Below the pieces are notes generated by a model, which did not search any database, was not told the DNA's origin, and saw only the letters and a program-made list of their open reading frames with translations. 64,000 bases of DNA. It comes from Bauldia litoralis. Its GTDB lineage: Bacteria > Pseudomonadota > Alphaproteobacteria > Rhizobiales > Kaistiaceae. Shown in pieces: positions 54,694 to 64,000 of the stretch. The DNA lies in the NCBI GenBank assembly GCA_945882315.1, contig CAMCWB010000011.1, positions 1 to 64,000 of the forward strand, in the 5' to 3' direction. The translations under genes were made by a program, and so were the position numbers. How positions within the stretch are numbered: position 1 is the first letter of the stretch; the number at the start of each line of letters is the position of its first letter.

Positions 54694-55142
54694 TGGTCAT
54701 CGATCTCATCAGCGATCTCGGCGCCTGGAGCTGGATCATCCTCGGCGTCGGCCTGCTCTGCCTCGAGATCGCGGCCCCGGGCGCGTTCTTCCTGTGGTTC
54801 GGGCTGGCCGCCATCACGGTCGGCGCGTTGGCATTCGCCGTCGTGGTGCCGTGGCAGGCGCAGGTTCTCGCCTTCGTCGTCCTCGCCGCCGTCGTCGTCT
54901 TCTTCGGCCGCCGCTATTTCTCGCGGTCGCAGTCCGGCGACATGGTCTCGGTCGGGCTGAACGAGCGCGGCCGGCGGCTGGTCGGGACGATCGTCGTGCT
55001 CAGCGAGCCGATCGTCGACGGCAAGGGCAGCGTCCGCATCGACGACACCAAATGGCGGGTCACCGGCCCGAGCCTGCCGACGGGGACGCGGGTTCGCGTC
55101 GTCCATGCCGAGGGAGCGCTGCTGTCGGTGAAGGCGGAGTAG
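54693..55142 (+). CDS. NfeD-family membrane protein
   Basis: 149 residues, two to three membrane helices then a C-terminal OB-fold domain (LVGTIVVLSEPIVDGKGSVRIDDTKWRV). NfeD partners stomatin-type proteins, as the TGATG overlap here indicates. Probably forms a membrane complex with the upstream product. Confidence 0.9.
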
Positions 55143-55163
55143 GCAGCCTGTCGGCAGCCCGGA

Positions 55164-56180
55164 TCAGACGACGCCCTGGCGCAGGAAGTCGTGCATGTGG
55201 ACGATGCCGACGGGCCTGGTGTCCTCGACGACGAAGAGCGTCGTGATCTTTGCCTGATTGAGAAGGTCGAGCGCCGCGCCGGCGAGCATGTCCGGCGGGA
55301 TGGTGCGCGGCCCGGCGGTCATCACATGGTCGACGCTCCGCGCCAGCAGGTCGGGGCCGAGATGGCGGCGAAGGTCGCCGTCGGTGATGATGCCGACAAG
55401 GCAGCCGTCATGGTCGGTGATGCCGAGGCAGCCGAAGCCCTTCTCGGTCATCGCGACGATCGCCTCGCTCATCGGCGTGCCGAGGGCGGCGAGCGGCAGA
55501 GACGCAGCCTGATGCATGAACTCGGCGACGAGCCGGAGACTTGCGCCGAGCCGGCCGCCGGGATGGAATTCGCGGAATCTCTCGGCGGTGAAGCCGCGGC
55601 TTTCGAGGAGCGCGATGGCGAGCGCATCGCCGAGCGCCATCTGCATGAGCGTCGAGGTGGTCGGCGCGAGACCGTGCGGGCAGGCCTCGTCGGCGAGCGG
55701 CAGCGTCAGCACGACGGAGGATTGGAGCGCCAGGGAGCTTTCGGGTCGCGAGGTGATCGCGATCAGCGGAATGCTGAAGCGCCTCGCATATTCGACGATG
55801 CTCTTCAGTTCGACGGTTTCGCCCGACCAGGAGATGACGATGGCGACATCGGCGCCGGTCACCATGCCGAGGTCGCCATGGCTTGCCTCGGCGGCGTGCA
55901 TGAAGAAGGCGGGCGTGCCGGTCGAGGCAAGGGTCGCGGCGACCTTGCGGCCGATATGGCCGCTCTTGCCGACGCCGGAAACGACGACGCGGCCGCGGGA
56001 GGCGCGGATGATGGCGACGGCTTCGGCGAAGGGGCCGGCAAGAGCGGTATCGAAGGCGGCATGAAGGGCGGCGAGGCCGGACCGCTCGGTCTCGATGGTC
56101 CGCTTGGCGCAGGCAATGGCTTCTGCGGCCGCAAGGGCGGTATCGCGAAGGCCGTTTCTGAGGGGAAGCTTGCTTGCCAC
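55164..56180 (-). CDS. kdsD: Arabinose-5-phosphate isomerase (KpsF/GutQ/KdsD)
   Basis: 338 residues from GTG 56180; a TTG at 56276 is a less likely alternative. SIS domain (SGVGKSGHIGRKVAATLASTGTPAFFMHAAEASHGDLGM; ISWSGETVE), then two CBS domains (TPMSEAIVAMTEKGFGCLGITD; ILLNQ-region ending VGIVHMHDFLRQGVV). Converts ribulose-5-P to arabinose-5-P for Kdo and lipopolysaccharide. The start is uncertain because no clear ribosome-binding site precedes either codon. Confidence 0.9.
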   Translation of the reverse strand: MASKLPLRNGLRDTALAAAEAIACAKRTIETERSGLAALHAAFDTALAGPFAEAVAIIRASRGRVVVSGVGKSGHIGRKVAATLASTGTPAFFMHAAEASHGDLGMVTGADVAIVISWSGETVELKSIVEYARRFSIPLIAITSRPESSLALQSSVVLTLPLADEACPHGLAPTTSTLMQMALGDALAIALLESRGFTAERFREFHPGGRLGASLRLVAEFMHQAASLPLAALGTPMSEAIVAMTEKGFGCLGITDHDGCLVGIITDGDLRRHLGPDLLARSVDHVMTAGPRTIPPDMLAGAALDLLNQAKITTLFVVEDTRPVGIVHMHDFLRQGVV

Positions 56181-56347
56181 GCCGGTTTCACGCCGTTTGG
56201 ACTCGGGGCCAGTCTTTAGCACGGTTCCGGGTCGAAGGAGAAACCCCGGCGGCGGCCGCAACCTCCCATTAACCAAGACAATTTACGGTTCGGAAAGCAT
56301 GTCGGCCTGAGGGCCGGCTCCTGTCGGCTATCGGTCCGGGCCTAGAA

Positions 56348-57769
56348 ATGCGTTTCAGCCGGCTTCCACTACTGGGCGTTTTGGCAGCCGGCCTCATCGC
56401 GCCCGGCGCCGCGATGGCGCAGGAGGTCAATCCCTGGGCCGTTCCAGAAGAGGAGCCAGCGCCGGCCGACGATCTGGCCGTGATCGCAGCACCGAACGGC
56501 GTCGCTCCAGAGGCCGCAACGGCGGAGCCCGCCGACAATCAATCGCAATCGCGCGTCCAGGCGGAACCTGCCGTCGATACGATCGATCCGCTGGCGGATG
56601 TCGTCCAGGCGCCGCTTCGCAAGACTTCGCCCGACGTCGATCCCTATGAGGCGCTCGGCATCAGGGCAGGGAGCTTCGTCCTCTACCCCTCGCTCGAGAC
56701 GACGGCCGGCTACACCACGAACGGCGACGATGTGGCCGGTGGGTCGGAAACGGCGCTCGGCGCTGTGACGCCGGAACTGCGCGCCGTGTCCGACTGGTCG
56801 CGGCACGAGGCGACCTTCCTGATGCGCGGCACCTACGAGACTTACGCCGACGATTCCGTCCAGGACAAGCCGACAGCGGACATCGAGGCGACGCTGCGGC
56901 TCGACCATAGCGAGGAATGGACGACCGACCTCGCGGCCGCCTATCACTATCGCGAGCAGGAAATCTCCGATCCCAACACGCCCGGCGGGCTCGACGAGCC
57001 GCCGCCGGTGCATGAATTCGTGACCTCTGCCGACATGCGCGGCCGCTTCGGCCGTACCGTCCTCGAATGGGGCGCCCTCGTCGACCGGACGATCTATGAG
57101 GACGGCACTTCGGGTGGCATGACCGTCGACCAGAGCGATCGCGACGAGACCGAGATCGGCGGGCGGCTTCGCTACGGCTTCGCCGTCACCGATGTCACGA
57201 CGCCCTTCGTCGAGGCACGCGTGGCGCGCGAGCAGTATGACCAGAAGGTCGACAATAACGGCTTCGAGCGTTCGGCCTGGATTTATGGCCTTCGCGGCGG
57301 CATCTCGTACCAGGCATGGCCGGTGCTGACCGCCGAGGTCGCCGTCGGCTACGCCCGTGCCGAGCCTGACGATTCCGCCCTGTCGTCGCTGGAGACGCTC
57401 ACCTTCGACGGCTGGCTGACCTGGATGCCGACCGAACTGACCACCGTCAAGTTCAACGCCTATACTGATTTCAGCCCGACCTCCGATCCGGCGAGTTCCG
57501 GCTCGGTCGTGCATGATGCCTCGGTGGACGTCGCCTATGACTGGCGCGAGAATGTCACGCTGTCGGCGCTCGCCGGCGTCAATGACGAGCGCTTCAAGGG
57601 CACCGACAAGGAAGAAACGACCTATCGTCTCGGCGCCGGCGCGACCTGGAAGCTCAACCGGACGATGCACCTGACCGGCGGCTACCTTCACGAATGGCTC
57701 GACAGCTCCGAGCCGGGCGAAGACTACAGCGCGGATTCGATACGGCTTACGCTTCGGCTGCAGCGCTAG
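56348..57769 (+). CDS. Outer-membrane beta-barrel protein
   Basis: 473 residues with a signal peptide ending AMAQ, a Pro/Ala-rich periplasmic segment of about 80 residues, then alternating strands from GSFVLYPSLETTAGYTTN to a terminal RLTLRLQR suitable for barrel insertion. It belongs to the OMP_b-brl_2/DUF2320-type surface proteins often found with rhizobial exopolysaccharide genes. The galU and galE genes beside it support an export or surface-attachment role, which is inferred. Confidence 0.8.
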   Translation: MRFSRLPLLGVLAAGLIAPGAAMAQEVNPWAVPEEEPAPADDLAVIAAPNGVAPEAATAEPADNQSQSRVQAEPAVDTIDPLADVVQAPLRKTSPDVDPYEALGIRAGSFVLYPSLETTAGYTTNGDDVAGGSETALGAVTPELRAVSDWSRHEATFLMRGTYETYADDSVQDKPTADIEATLRLDHSEEWTTDLAAAYHYREQEISDPNTPGGLDEPPPVHEFVTSADMRGRFGRTVLEWGALVDRTIYEDGTSGGMTVDQSDRDETEIGGRLRYGFAVTDVTTPFVEARVAREQYDQKVDNNGFERSAWIYGLRGGISYQAWPVLTAEVAVGYARAEPDDSALSSLETLTFDGWLTWMPTELTTVKFNAYTDFSPTSDPASSGSVVHDASVDVAYDWRENVTLSALAGVNDERFKGTDKEETTYRLGAGATWKLNRTMHLTGGYLHEWLDSSEPGEDYSADSIRLTLRLQR

Positions 57770-57807
57770 AGCCTGATCCGTTTCGATGGAAACGGATCAC
57801 GCTCTAG
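57766..57807. repeat. Long palindromic element at the end of the barrel gene
   Basis: Arms 57766-57784 and 57789-57807 are 19 bases with one mismatch around GATG. CTAGAGC and GATCCGTTTC are the main blocks. The TAG of the barrel gene lies inside it. The GATCCGTTTC palindrome type is common between genes in Hyphomicrobiales and can act as a terminator. Confidence 0.75.
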
Positions 57808-57818
57808 ATTCCTTGAAG

Positions 57819-57870
57819 TTGCGCAATGTCGGACGGAAAACCGGTTTCCATTTTTCCTGACATTGCTTTA
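57819..57870. repeat. Dispersed repeat, copy 2
   Basis: Ends identical to the copy at 1733-1808, without the nested hairpin. It lies 12 bases after another palindrome, so the gap between the barrel and galU genes is almost wholly repeat DNA. Confidence 0.75.
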
Positions 57871-57885
57871 CGCAGCCGAAGCGCC

Positions 57886-58776
57886 TCAGCCGCCGTGCTT
57901 GGCGAGCAACTCGCGGAGCTCCTGCTTGAGCTCGGACGAGAGCTCCGGGCGATCGAGCCCGAACGCGATGTTGGCGGTCAGGAAGCCGATCTTCGAGCCG
58001 CAATCGTAAGTGCGGCCGTTGAAGCGGCAGCCATAGAAGGGCTGTTCCTTGGACAGCGCGATCATCGCGTCGGTGAGCTGGATTTCGCCGCCGGCGCCGC
58101 GCTGCTGCTTCGCCAGATGCGCGAAGATCTGCGGCTGCAGGATGTAGCGGCCGTTGATGTAAAGGTTCGACGGCGCCTTGTCGGGAGCGGGCTTCTCGAC
58201 CATGCCGGTGATCTCGAAAGCGCCGCCGGTGCCGGCCTTCTTGCCGACGCCGACGATGCCATACTGATTGGTCAGCGCCGGGTCGCATTCCTCGACCGCG
58301 ATGACATTGCCGCCGGTCTCGTTATAGACGGCGACCATCTCGGCCATGCAGCCCGGATCGGCCTGCATGATCATGTCGGGCAGTAGCACGGCAAAAGGCT
58401 CGTCGCCGATCAGGTCATGGGCGCACCAGACGGCGTGGCCGAGGCCGAGCGGCGATTGCTGGCGGGTGAAGCTCATCTGGCCGGGCGTCGGCATGAAGGC
58501 GGCGAGCTGCTCGACCGCCTCGGTCTTGCCGCGTTCCCGGAGCGTTGCTTCAAGCTCGATCTGAAAGTCGAAATGATCGGCGATGACGCCCTTGCCGCGC
58601 CCGGTGATCAGCACGAAATGCTCGATGCCGGCGGCGCGGGCCTCGTCGATGACATACTGAATGAGTGGACGGTCGACGACCGTCAGCATTTCCTTGGGCA
58701 TGGCCTTGGTGGCCGGAAGAAAACGCGTGCCGAGACCGGCCACCGGGAAGACGGCCTTGCGAATGCGTGAATTCAT
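57886..58776 (-). CDS. galU: UTP-glucose-1-phosphate uridylyltransferase
   Basis: 296 residues. Makes UDP-glucose. Nucleotide loop FPVAGLGTRFLPATKAMPKEML, VVDRPLIQYVIDEA, and the active-site region EVD-like EKPAPDKAPSNLYINGRYIL are present. Together with the divergent galE it supplies UDP-glucose and UDP-galactose for exopolysaccharide and LPS. Confidence 0.95.
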   Translation of the reverse strand: MNSRIRKAVFPVAGLGTRFLPATKAMPKEMLTVVDRPLIQYVIDEARAAGIEHFVLITGRGKGVIADHFDFQIELEATLRERGKTEAVEQLAAFMPTPGQMSFTRQQSPLGLGHAVWCAHDLIGDEPFAVLLPDMIMQADPGCMAEMVAVYNETGGNVIAVEECDPALTNQYGIVGVGKKAGTGGAFEITGMVEKPAPDKAPSNLYINGRYILQPQIFAHLAKQQRGAGGEIQLTDAMIALSKEQPFYGCRFNGRTYDCGSKIGFLTANIAFGLDRPELSSELKQELRELLAKHGG

Positions 58777-58912
58777 TGAGGAGTCGCCCTCGTTTGCGAT
58801 GTCTGAAGCGATAATGGATGGGTTCAGCGGAAAGATCGCGTCAATACTCTTTGCCTATGGTTACAACATACAATGAGGGCATCGTAATTAGTCAGGATTG
58901 GGGCCTATCCGC

Positions 58913-59905
58913 ATGACCATCCTAGTGACCGGCGGCGCCGGCTATATCGGCAGCCACATGGTGTGGCAACTCGTCGATATGGGCGAGGATGTCGTCGTCC
59001 TCGACAGCCTCGTCACGGGCTTCGCCTGGGCGATCGCGCCGGAAGCGAAATTCGTGCAGGGCGATTGCGGCGATATGGCGCTTGTGGGCCGCCTGATCGC
59101 CGAACACCAAATCGAGGCGATCATCCATTTCGCCGGATCGATCGTCGTGCCGGAATCGGTCGCCGATCCGCTCGGCTATTACCTCAACAACACCTCGCGG
59201 GCCCGCAATCTCATCGAGGCGGCAGTCAAGGGCGGGGTCCGCAAGTTCATCTTCTCGTCGACCGCGGCGGTCTATGGCACGCTCGAAAAGGTGCCGGTTG
59301 CCGAGACGGCGCCGCTCCTGCCGGAATCGCCCTATGGCCGCTCGAAGCTGATGGTCGAGATGATCCTCGCCGACACGGCCGCGGCGCATGATTTCAACTA
59401 TGTGGCGCTCCGCTATTTCAACGTGTCGGGCGCCGACCCGGCCGGGCGCACCGGGCAATCGACGGCCGGCGCCACGCATCTGATCAAGGTCGCCTGCGAG
59501 ACGGCGCTCGGCAAGCGCTCCGCGATCACCGTCTACGGCACCGACTACCCAACGCCGGATGGCACCTGCGTCCGCGACTATATCCATGTCAGCGACCTCG
59601 TGGCGGCGCATGCCGATGCGCTCCGTCATCTCCGTTCCGGCGGCGAAAGCCTGATCGCCAATTGCGGCTACGGCCACGGATTTTCGGTCTTCGACGTGCT
59701 CGACACGGTCAAGCGTGTTTCGGGCCGCGACTTCACGGTGGTGCTCGGCGACCGGCGGCCCGGCGATGCAATCGCCGTCGTCGCCTCCCCGGAACTGATC
59801 AAGGCCCGCTTCGGCTGGCAGCCGCGCTATGACGATCTCGACGGGATCATCGGTAACGCACTCGCATGGGAGGCGTCGCTTTCGCGCCGCAATCAGCGGG
59901 AATAA
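58913..59905 (+). CDS. galE: UDP-glucose 4-epimerase
   Basis: 330 residues of the extended SDR family: NAD motif GGAGYIGS (7-14), catalytic Ser in SSTAAVYG, Tyr141-x-x-x-Lys145 in SPYGRSK, RYFNVSGADPAGRTG. Interconverts UDP-glucose and UDP-galactose. Divergent from galU across 136 bases, a likely shared promoter region. Confidence 0.95.
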   Translation: MTILVTGGAGYIGSHMVWQLVDMGEDVVVLDSLVTGFAWAIAPEAKFVQGDCGDMALVGRLIAEHQIEAIIHFAGSIVVPESVADPLGYYLNNTSRARNLIEAAVKGGVRKFIFSSTAAVYGTLEKVPVAETAPLLPESPYGRSKLMVEMILADTAAAHDFNYVALRYFNVSGADPAGRTGQSTAGATHLIKVACETALGKRSAITVYGTDYPTPDGTCVRDYIHVSDLVAAHADALRHLRSGGESLIANCGYGHGFSVFDVLDTVKRVSGRDFTVVLGDRRPGDAIAVVASPELIKARFGWQPRYDDLDGIIGNALAWEASLSRRNQRE

Positions 59906-60004
59906 CGCAGAAAAGGGATTGATTTCCCTTTGCCGCAAACTGTTACAATTTGGGACGAGTCGTCCGAGGCGCCCGAAAGGCGAGGGGACGCGAGAGGTTG
60001 GACG

Positions 60005-61225
60005 ATGATTTTGGACTCGATCCTCGGAAGGTCCGGTCTGCTGCGGCTGGCCGCCATCGCGGCGGCCTTCAGCCTGGCGCTCGCCGGCACCGCCACGGCC
60101 AAGACGCCGGCGCAATGGGTCAAGGAGTTCTGGCCGACGGCGAAGGCCGCGAGCATTTCCAAGAGCACTTATGACGCGGCGCTCGGCAAGTTCACGCCCG
60201 ACCCGACGGTGCTCGAAAAGGCCTCCAACCAGGCTGAGTTCAAGCGCGAGATCTGGGAATATCTGGACTCGACCGTCACCGAGAAGCGCATCAAAGAGGG
60301 CCAGGACCTCATCGACCACCACAGCGGGCTCCTGAAACGCATCGAGGCGCGTTACGGCGTCGACAAGCATATCGTCGTCGCCATCTGGGGGATGGAATCC
60401 TCCTATGGCGCGGTGCTCAACAACCCGACGGTCGTGAAGGGTACAATCCGGTCGCTGGCGACGCTCGCCTATCAGGGCGGCAGCCGCGCCAAATATGGAC
60501 GCCAGCAACTGGTCGCGGCCCTCAAGATTCTCCAGCACGGCGACATCACCGCCAAGGGCATGACCGGCTCATGGGCCGGCGCCATGGGGCATACCCAGTT
60601 CATCCCGACGACCTACGCCGCCTATGCGGTCGATTTCGACGGGGACGGCAAGCGCAACATCTGGACGTCGCTCGACGATGCGCTGGCCTCGACGGCCAAT
60701 TATCTCGCCAAGATGGGTTGGCAGAAGGGCAAGACCTGGGGCTACGAGGTCAAGCTGCCCAAGGGCTATAAGGCCGCCAAGGGCGAACGGACCCTCGGCG
60801 CCTGGCAGAAGGCCGGCATCAAGCGACCGAATGGCAAGGGTTTCGCGAGGCCCGGCGATGTCGCGACGCTGTTCGCGCCGGCCGGCTCCAACGGGCCTGC
60901 CTTCCTCATCCTGAAGAATTTCAGCGTCATCAAGCGCTACAACAACGCCAATTCCTATGCGCTCGCGGTCGGCCATCTCGGCGACCGGCTGGCCGGATAC
61001 GACGCTTTCCAGGGCAAATGGCCGTGGAAAGAGGAACCGCTCTCCGACAGCCAGAAGGCCAAGTTGCAGGAGCTCCTGACGGCGCGCGGCTTCTATTCCG
61101 GCACCATCGACGGCAATCTCGGCAGCGGCAGCCGGGAGGCCATCCAGGCCTATCAACAGGCGATCGGGCTTCCGGAGGATGCCGGGCTGCAGAAAATATT
61201 GCAGCTTCTCCAGGACGGCCGATAA
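60005..61225 (+). CDS. Lytic murein transglycosylase (MltB-like, SLT_2 + PG-binding)
   Basis: 406 residues with a signal peptide (RLAAIAAAFSLALAGTATA). SLT_2 domain: VVAIWGMESSYG with catalytic Glu131, RQQLVAALKILQHGD, GSWAGAMGHTQFIPTTY. A C-terminal peptidoglycan-binding domain (LQELLTARGFYSGTIDGNLGSGSREAIQAYQ) follows. Cleaves glycan strands with 1,6-anhydro products. The ATG at 60005 has GAGAGG upstream. Confidence 0.93.
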   Translation: MILDSILGRSGLLRLAAIAAAFSLALAGTATAKTPAQWVKEFWPTAKAASISKSTYDAALGKFTPDPTVLEKASNQAEFKREIWEYLDSTVTEKRIKEGQDLIDHHSGLLKRIEARYGVDKHIVVAIWGMESSYGAVLNNPTVVKGTIRSLATLAYQGGSRAKYGRQQLVAALKILQHGDITAKGMTGSWAGAMGHTQFIPTTYAAYAVDFDGDGKRNIWTSLDDALASTANYLAKMGWQKGKTWGYEVKLPKGYKAAKGERTLGAWQKAGIKRPNGKGFARPGDVATLFAPAGSNGPAFLILKNFSVIKRYNNANSYALAVGHLGDRLAGYDAFQGKWPWKEEPLSDSQKAKLQELLTARGFYSGTIDGNLGSGSREAIQAYQQAIGLPEDAGLQKILQLLQDGR

Positions 61226-61327
61226 TATAGAAAAGGGCGGGCAACCGATGCCGGCGGCGTCGGCGGACGATAGAGAGCCTGCCGGCATATGGCTTGCCGG
61301 CAGGCTGAACAGCATCTGGACCCGCTC

Positions 61328-62578
61328 ATGCTCCGACGGTTTCTCGTCGCCTTTCTGATCGCCATCTTCGGGCTTGTCTCGGTGCCCGTCACCGTGCCGC
61401 ATTTCCAGACCGAAGCGGTCGCCCAGACCAAGAAGGTGAAGCGCGACGACCGCTCGCTGCTGCAGCGGCTCTTCGGCGGCAAGCCGCGCCAGGAACGACC
61501 GCTCTTCGGCGGATCCAAGATCATTCGCAAGCTCAAGCCCAAGAAAAAGACGCCGCGGGAGCCGGCCGCCGTGCCGATCATAGAGGTCCAGACCAAGAAC
61601 CCGGATGCGCGCAAGGTGCTGGTCATCGGGGACTTCATCGCGGGTGGTGTGGCCTGGGGGCTCGAGCAGGCCTTCGCCAACGAGCCGAAGATCGTGATCG
61701 TCGACAAGTCGGATGCGAATTCCGGCCTTGTCCGTATCGACCAGACCGACTGGAATACCCTACTGCCGGCGCAGCTCAACGAATTGCAGCCCGATCTCGT
61801 TGTGGTGGCTTTGGGCGCCAATGACCGCCAGCAGATGCGCGGCGACAATGCGCGCTCGGCGATCCGCTCGAATAGCTGGGAAGCGGCTTATACGCAGCGC
61901 CTCTCCGGCTTGACCGATACGCTCAAGCTTTATGGGCGGCCCTTCTTCTGGGTGGGGGCGGCGCCGATGCGCCAGACGCAGGCCGCCGCCGACATGAACT
62001 ACCTCAACGACCTGTTCAAGCCGCGCGTCGATCGGGCCGGCGGGCATTTCGTCGATGTCTGGAGCGGCTTCGCCAATGAGGAGGGCCGCTACATCACCTC
62101 GGGTCCCGACGTCGAAGGCCAGACGCGGCAGCTCCGCACCGGCGACGGCATCAATTTCACCCGCGCCGGGCGGCTGAAGCTCGCCTTCTATGTCGAGCGC
62201 GAAATCCGTCGGCAGACCGGCTTCGGGAGCGGCGGCGTCGACCTTCTCGCGACGGTCACGCAAGGCAACCAGATCGAGATCGCGCCGGACGGCACCAAGC
62301 GGCTGGTCGGCCCGATCATCTCGCTCAACAATCCGCTGCCGGGATCGAGCGGCGAGCTTGCCGGCGCCACACCGCCGACGGCCCCGACCGAGGAGTCCTT
62401 GCAGTTCAAGGTGATCGTCAAAGGGGAGGCGCTGCCGGAGATCGCCGGCCGGGTCGACGATTTCGTCTGGCCGCCGCGTCCGGCCGCCGTCGTCATTCCC
62501 GCCAAAGCGCCGGAGCCGCTCGCCGATGCCGGCGGGGCGCCGATTCCGCAGGCGCGGCCGGAAGGCGTCGCGAACTAG
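61328..62578 (+). CDS. DUF459 (SGNH-hydrolase-like) protein
   Basis: 416 residues from ATG 61328; ATG 61289 would add 13 residues. Signal peptide or anchor (RRFLVAFLIAIFGLVSVPVTV), a basic linker, then an SGNH-type domain: strand VLVIGDFIAGGVAWGL, LVVVALGANDRQQM (block III) and DGINFTRAGRLKLAF with the late His position apparently Asn/Phe. The GDS nucleophile Ser is Phe here. The C-terminal tail is Pro/Ala-rich. Periplasmic; likely linked to envelope polysaccharide, but catalysis is doubtful from the motif. It follows the transglycosylase on the same strand. Confidence 0.75.
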   Translation: MLRRFLVAFLIAIFGLVSVPVTVPHFQTEAVAQTKKVKRDDRSLLQRLFGGKPRQERPLFGGSKIIRKLKPKKKTPREPAAVPIIEVQTKNPDARKVLVIGDFIAGGVAWGLEQAFANEPKIVIVDKSDANSGLVRIDQTDWNTLLPAQLNELQPDLVVVALGANDRQQMRGDNARSAIRSNSWEAAYTQRLSGLTDTLKLYGRPFFWVGAAPMRQTQAAADMNYLNDLFKPRVDRAGGHFVDVWSGFANEEGRYITSGPDVEGQTRQLRTGDGINFTRAGRLKLAFYVEREIRRQTGFGSGGVDLLATVTQGNQIEIAPDGTKRLVGPIISLNNPLPGSSGELAGATPPTAPTEESLQFKVIVKGEALPEIAGRVDDFVWPPRPAAVVIPAKAPEPLADAGGAPIPQARPEGVAN

Positions 62579-62611
62579 CCCGGTTCACGATTTGCCGGAA
62601 GCGCTGGGATA

Positions 62612-62806
62612 CCCTCTCCCATAGGGAGAGGGCTTTGAGCCTTAATGAGCAGAGCGAATTTAGGCGAGAAGGGTGAGGGGTTGGAGCGGTTCGGATTGCT
62701 GGAGGGCTTCGCCGCGGGGAGCAACTAACGTGTGCCTTAACCCCTTACCCCAGCGCGCTAAGTCGCTACGCTCCTAAGCGCGCCGGCCCTCTCCCTATGG
62801 GAGAGG
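62612..62806. repeat. Mirrored pair of CCCTCTCCC hairpins in intergenic region
   Basis: CCCTCTCCC/GGGAGAGGG (62612-62620 and 62624-62632, loop ATA) and CCTCTCCC/GGGAGAGG (62788-62795 and 62799-62806, loop TAT) lie about 170 bases apart. The 308 bases between DUF459 and gltD hold no gene; this dispersed element type fills most of them and may end both convergent transcripts. Confidence 0.7.
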
Positions 62807-62886
62807 CTGACCGGCCGATTCCGTCGATCCATGAACCGCTCTAGGGCTTTGCGTTATTTGGATCCCGCATTCGCGGGATCGACGGA

Positions 62887-64000
<1,114 letters not shown>

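Overview
The window looks like chromosomal DNA of an alphaproteobacterium, most likely a member of the Hyphomicrobiales (Rhizobiales). The clues are the high GC content, dispersed palindromic intergenic repeats of rhizobial type, a homospermidine synthase plus PLP ornithine decarboxylase for polyamines, TRAP and Bug-type solute transport, a DUF1007/NicO metal exporter pair and a GalU/GalE/beta-barrel exopolysaccharide locus. No tRNA, rRNA or CRISPR array was seen.

Layout. 1-3.7 kb: the end of an alpha/beta hydrolase, a 2-hydroxyacid dehydrogenase, a DMT exporter, a small orphan and a MarR regulator. 3.7-9.9 kb: a minus-strand operon with an NMT1/THI5-type ABC importer, a cytosine-deaminase-like amidohydrolase, a GlcD-type FAD oxidase and a flavodoxin-fold quinone reductase, which looks like uptake and breakdown of an N-heterocycle. 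10.1-15.3 kb: a translationally coupled envelope-glycan operon (GT2, probable alpha/alpha-toroid protein, YbhN-type membrane protein, GT-C-like protein). 15.4-22.7 kb: RidA, 8-oxoguanine deaminase and a creatininase-family protein beside an oligopeptide-type ABC locus. In that locus the end of dppA, all of dppB and most of dppC are replaced by about 1.4 kb of unrelated DNA carrying an unrecognised gene. 22.8-25.4 kb: a secreted EF-hand protein with a duplicated domain of about 280 residues. 25.4-30.8 kb: a CobW/WD40 pair, an NDH-2 gene and an HxlR/MFS divergon. 30.9-40.5 kb: polyamine genes (hss; GNAT and odc behind a long structured leader) separated by a protease, a Bug protein, an M3 peptidase and a sugar-transferase-like gene. 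40.5-45.8 kb: gamma-glutamyltransferase, amidase, a metal exporter and PuuD. 45.9-49.8 kb: a TRAP transporter split around an L,D-transpeptidase. 49.9-56 kb: a methyltransferase, a 5'-nucleotidase, ferrochelatase, SPFH/NfeD and KdsD. 56-64 kb: an outer-membrane barrel, GalU, GalE, a lytic transglycosylase, a DUF459 protein and the end of GltD.

The most striking overall pattern is the number of genes broken by one small lesion in an otherwise intact frame. Four have an in-frame stop (solute-binding protein 8894-9904, NDH-2, S41 protease, 5'-nucleotidase) and two have a one-base shift (FAD oxidase, MFS transporter). Many intact genes end in TAG, so stop reassignment is not the explanation. Either these are recent pseudogenes or the consensus sequence contains errors, and the reads would decide. 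The best candidates for undescribed biology are the foreign DNA inside the dpp locus, the duplicated EF-hand protein, the four-gene glycan operon and the deaminase/oxidase/ABC module.
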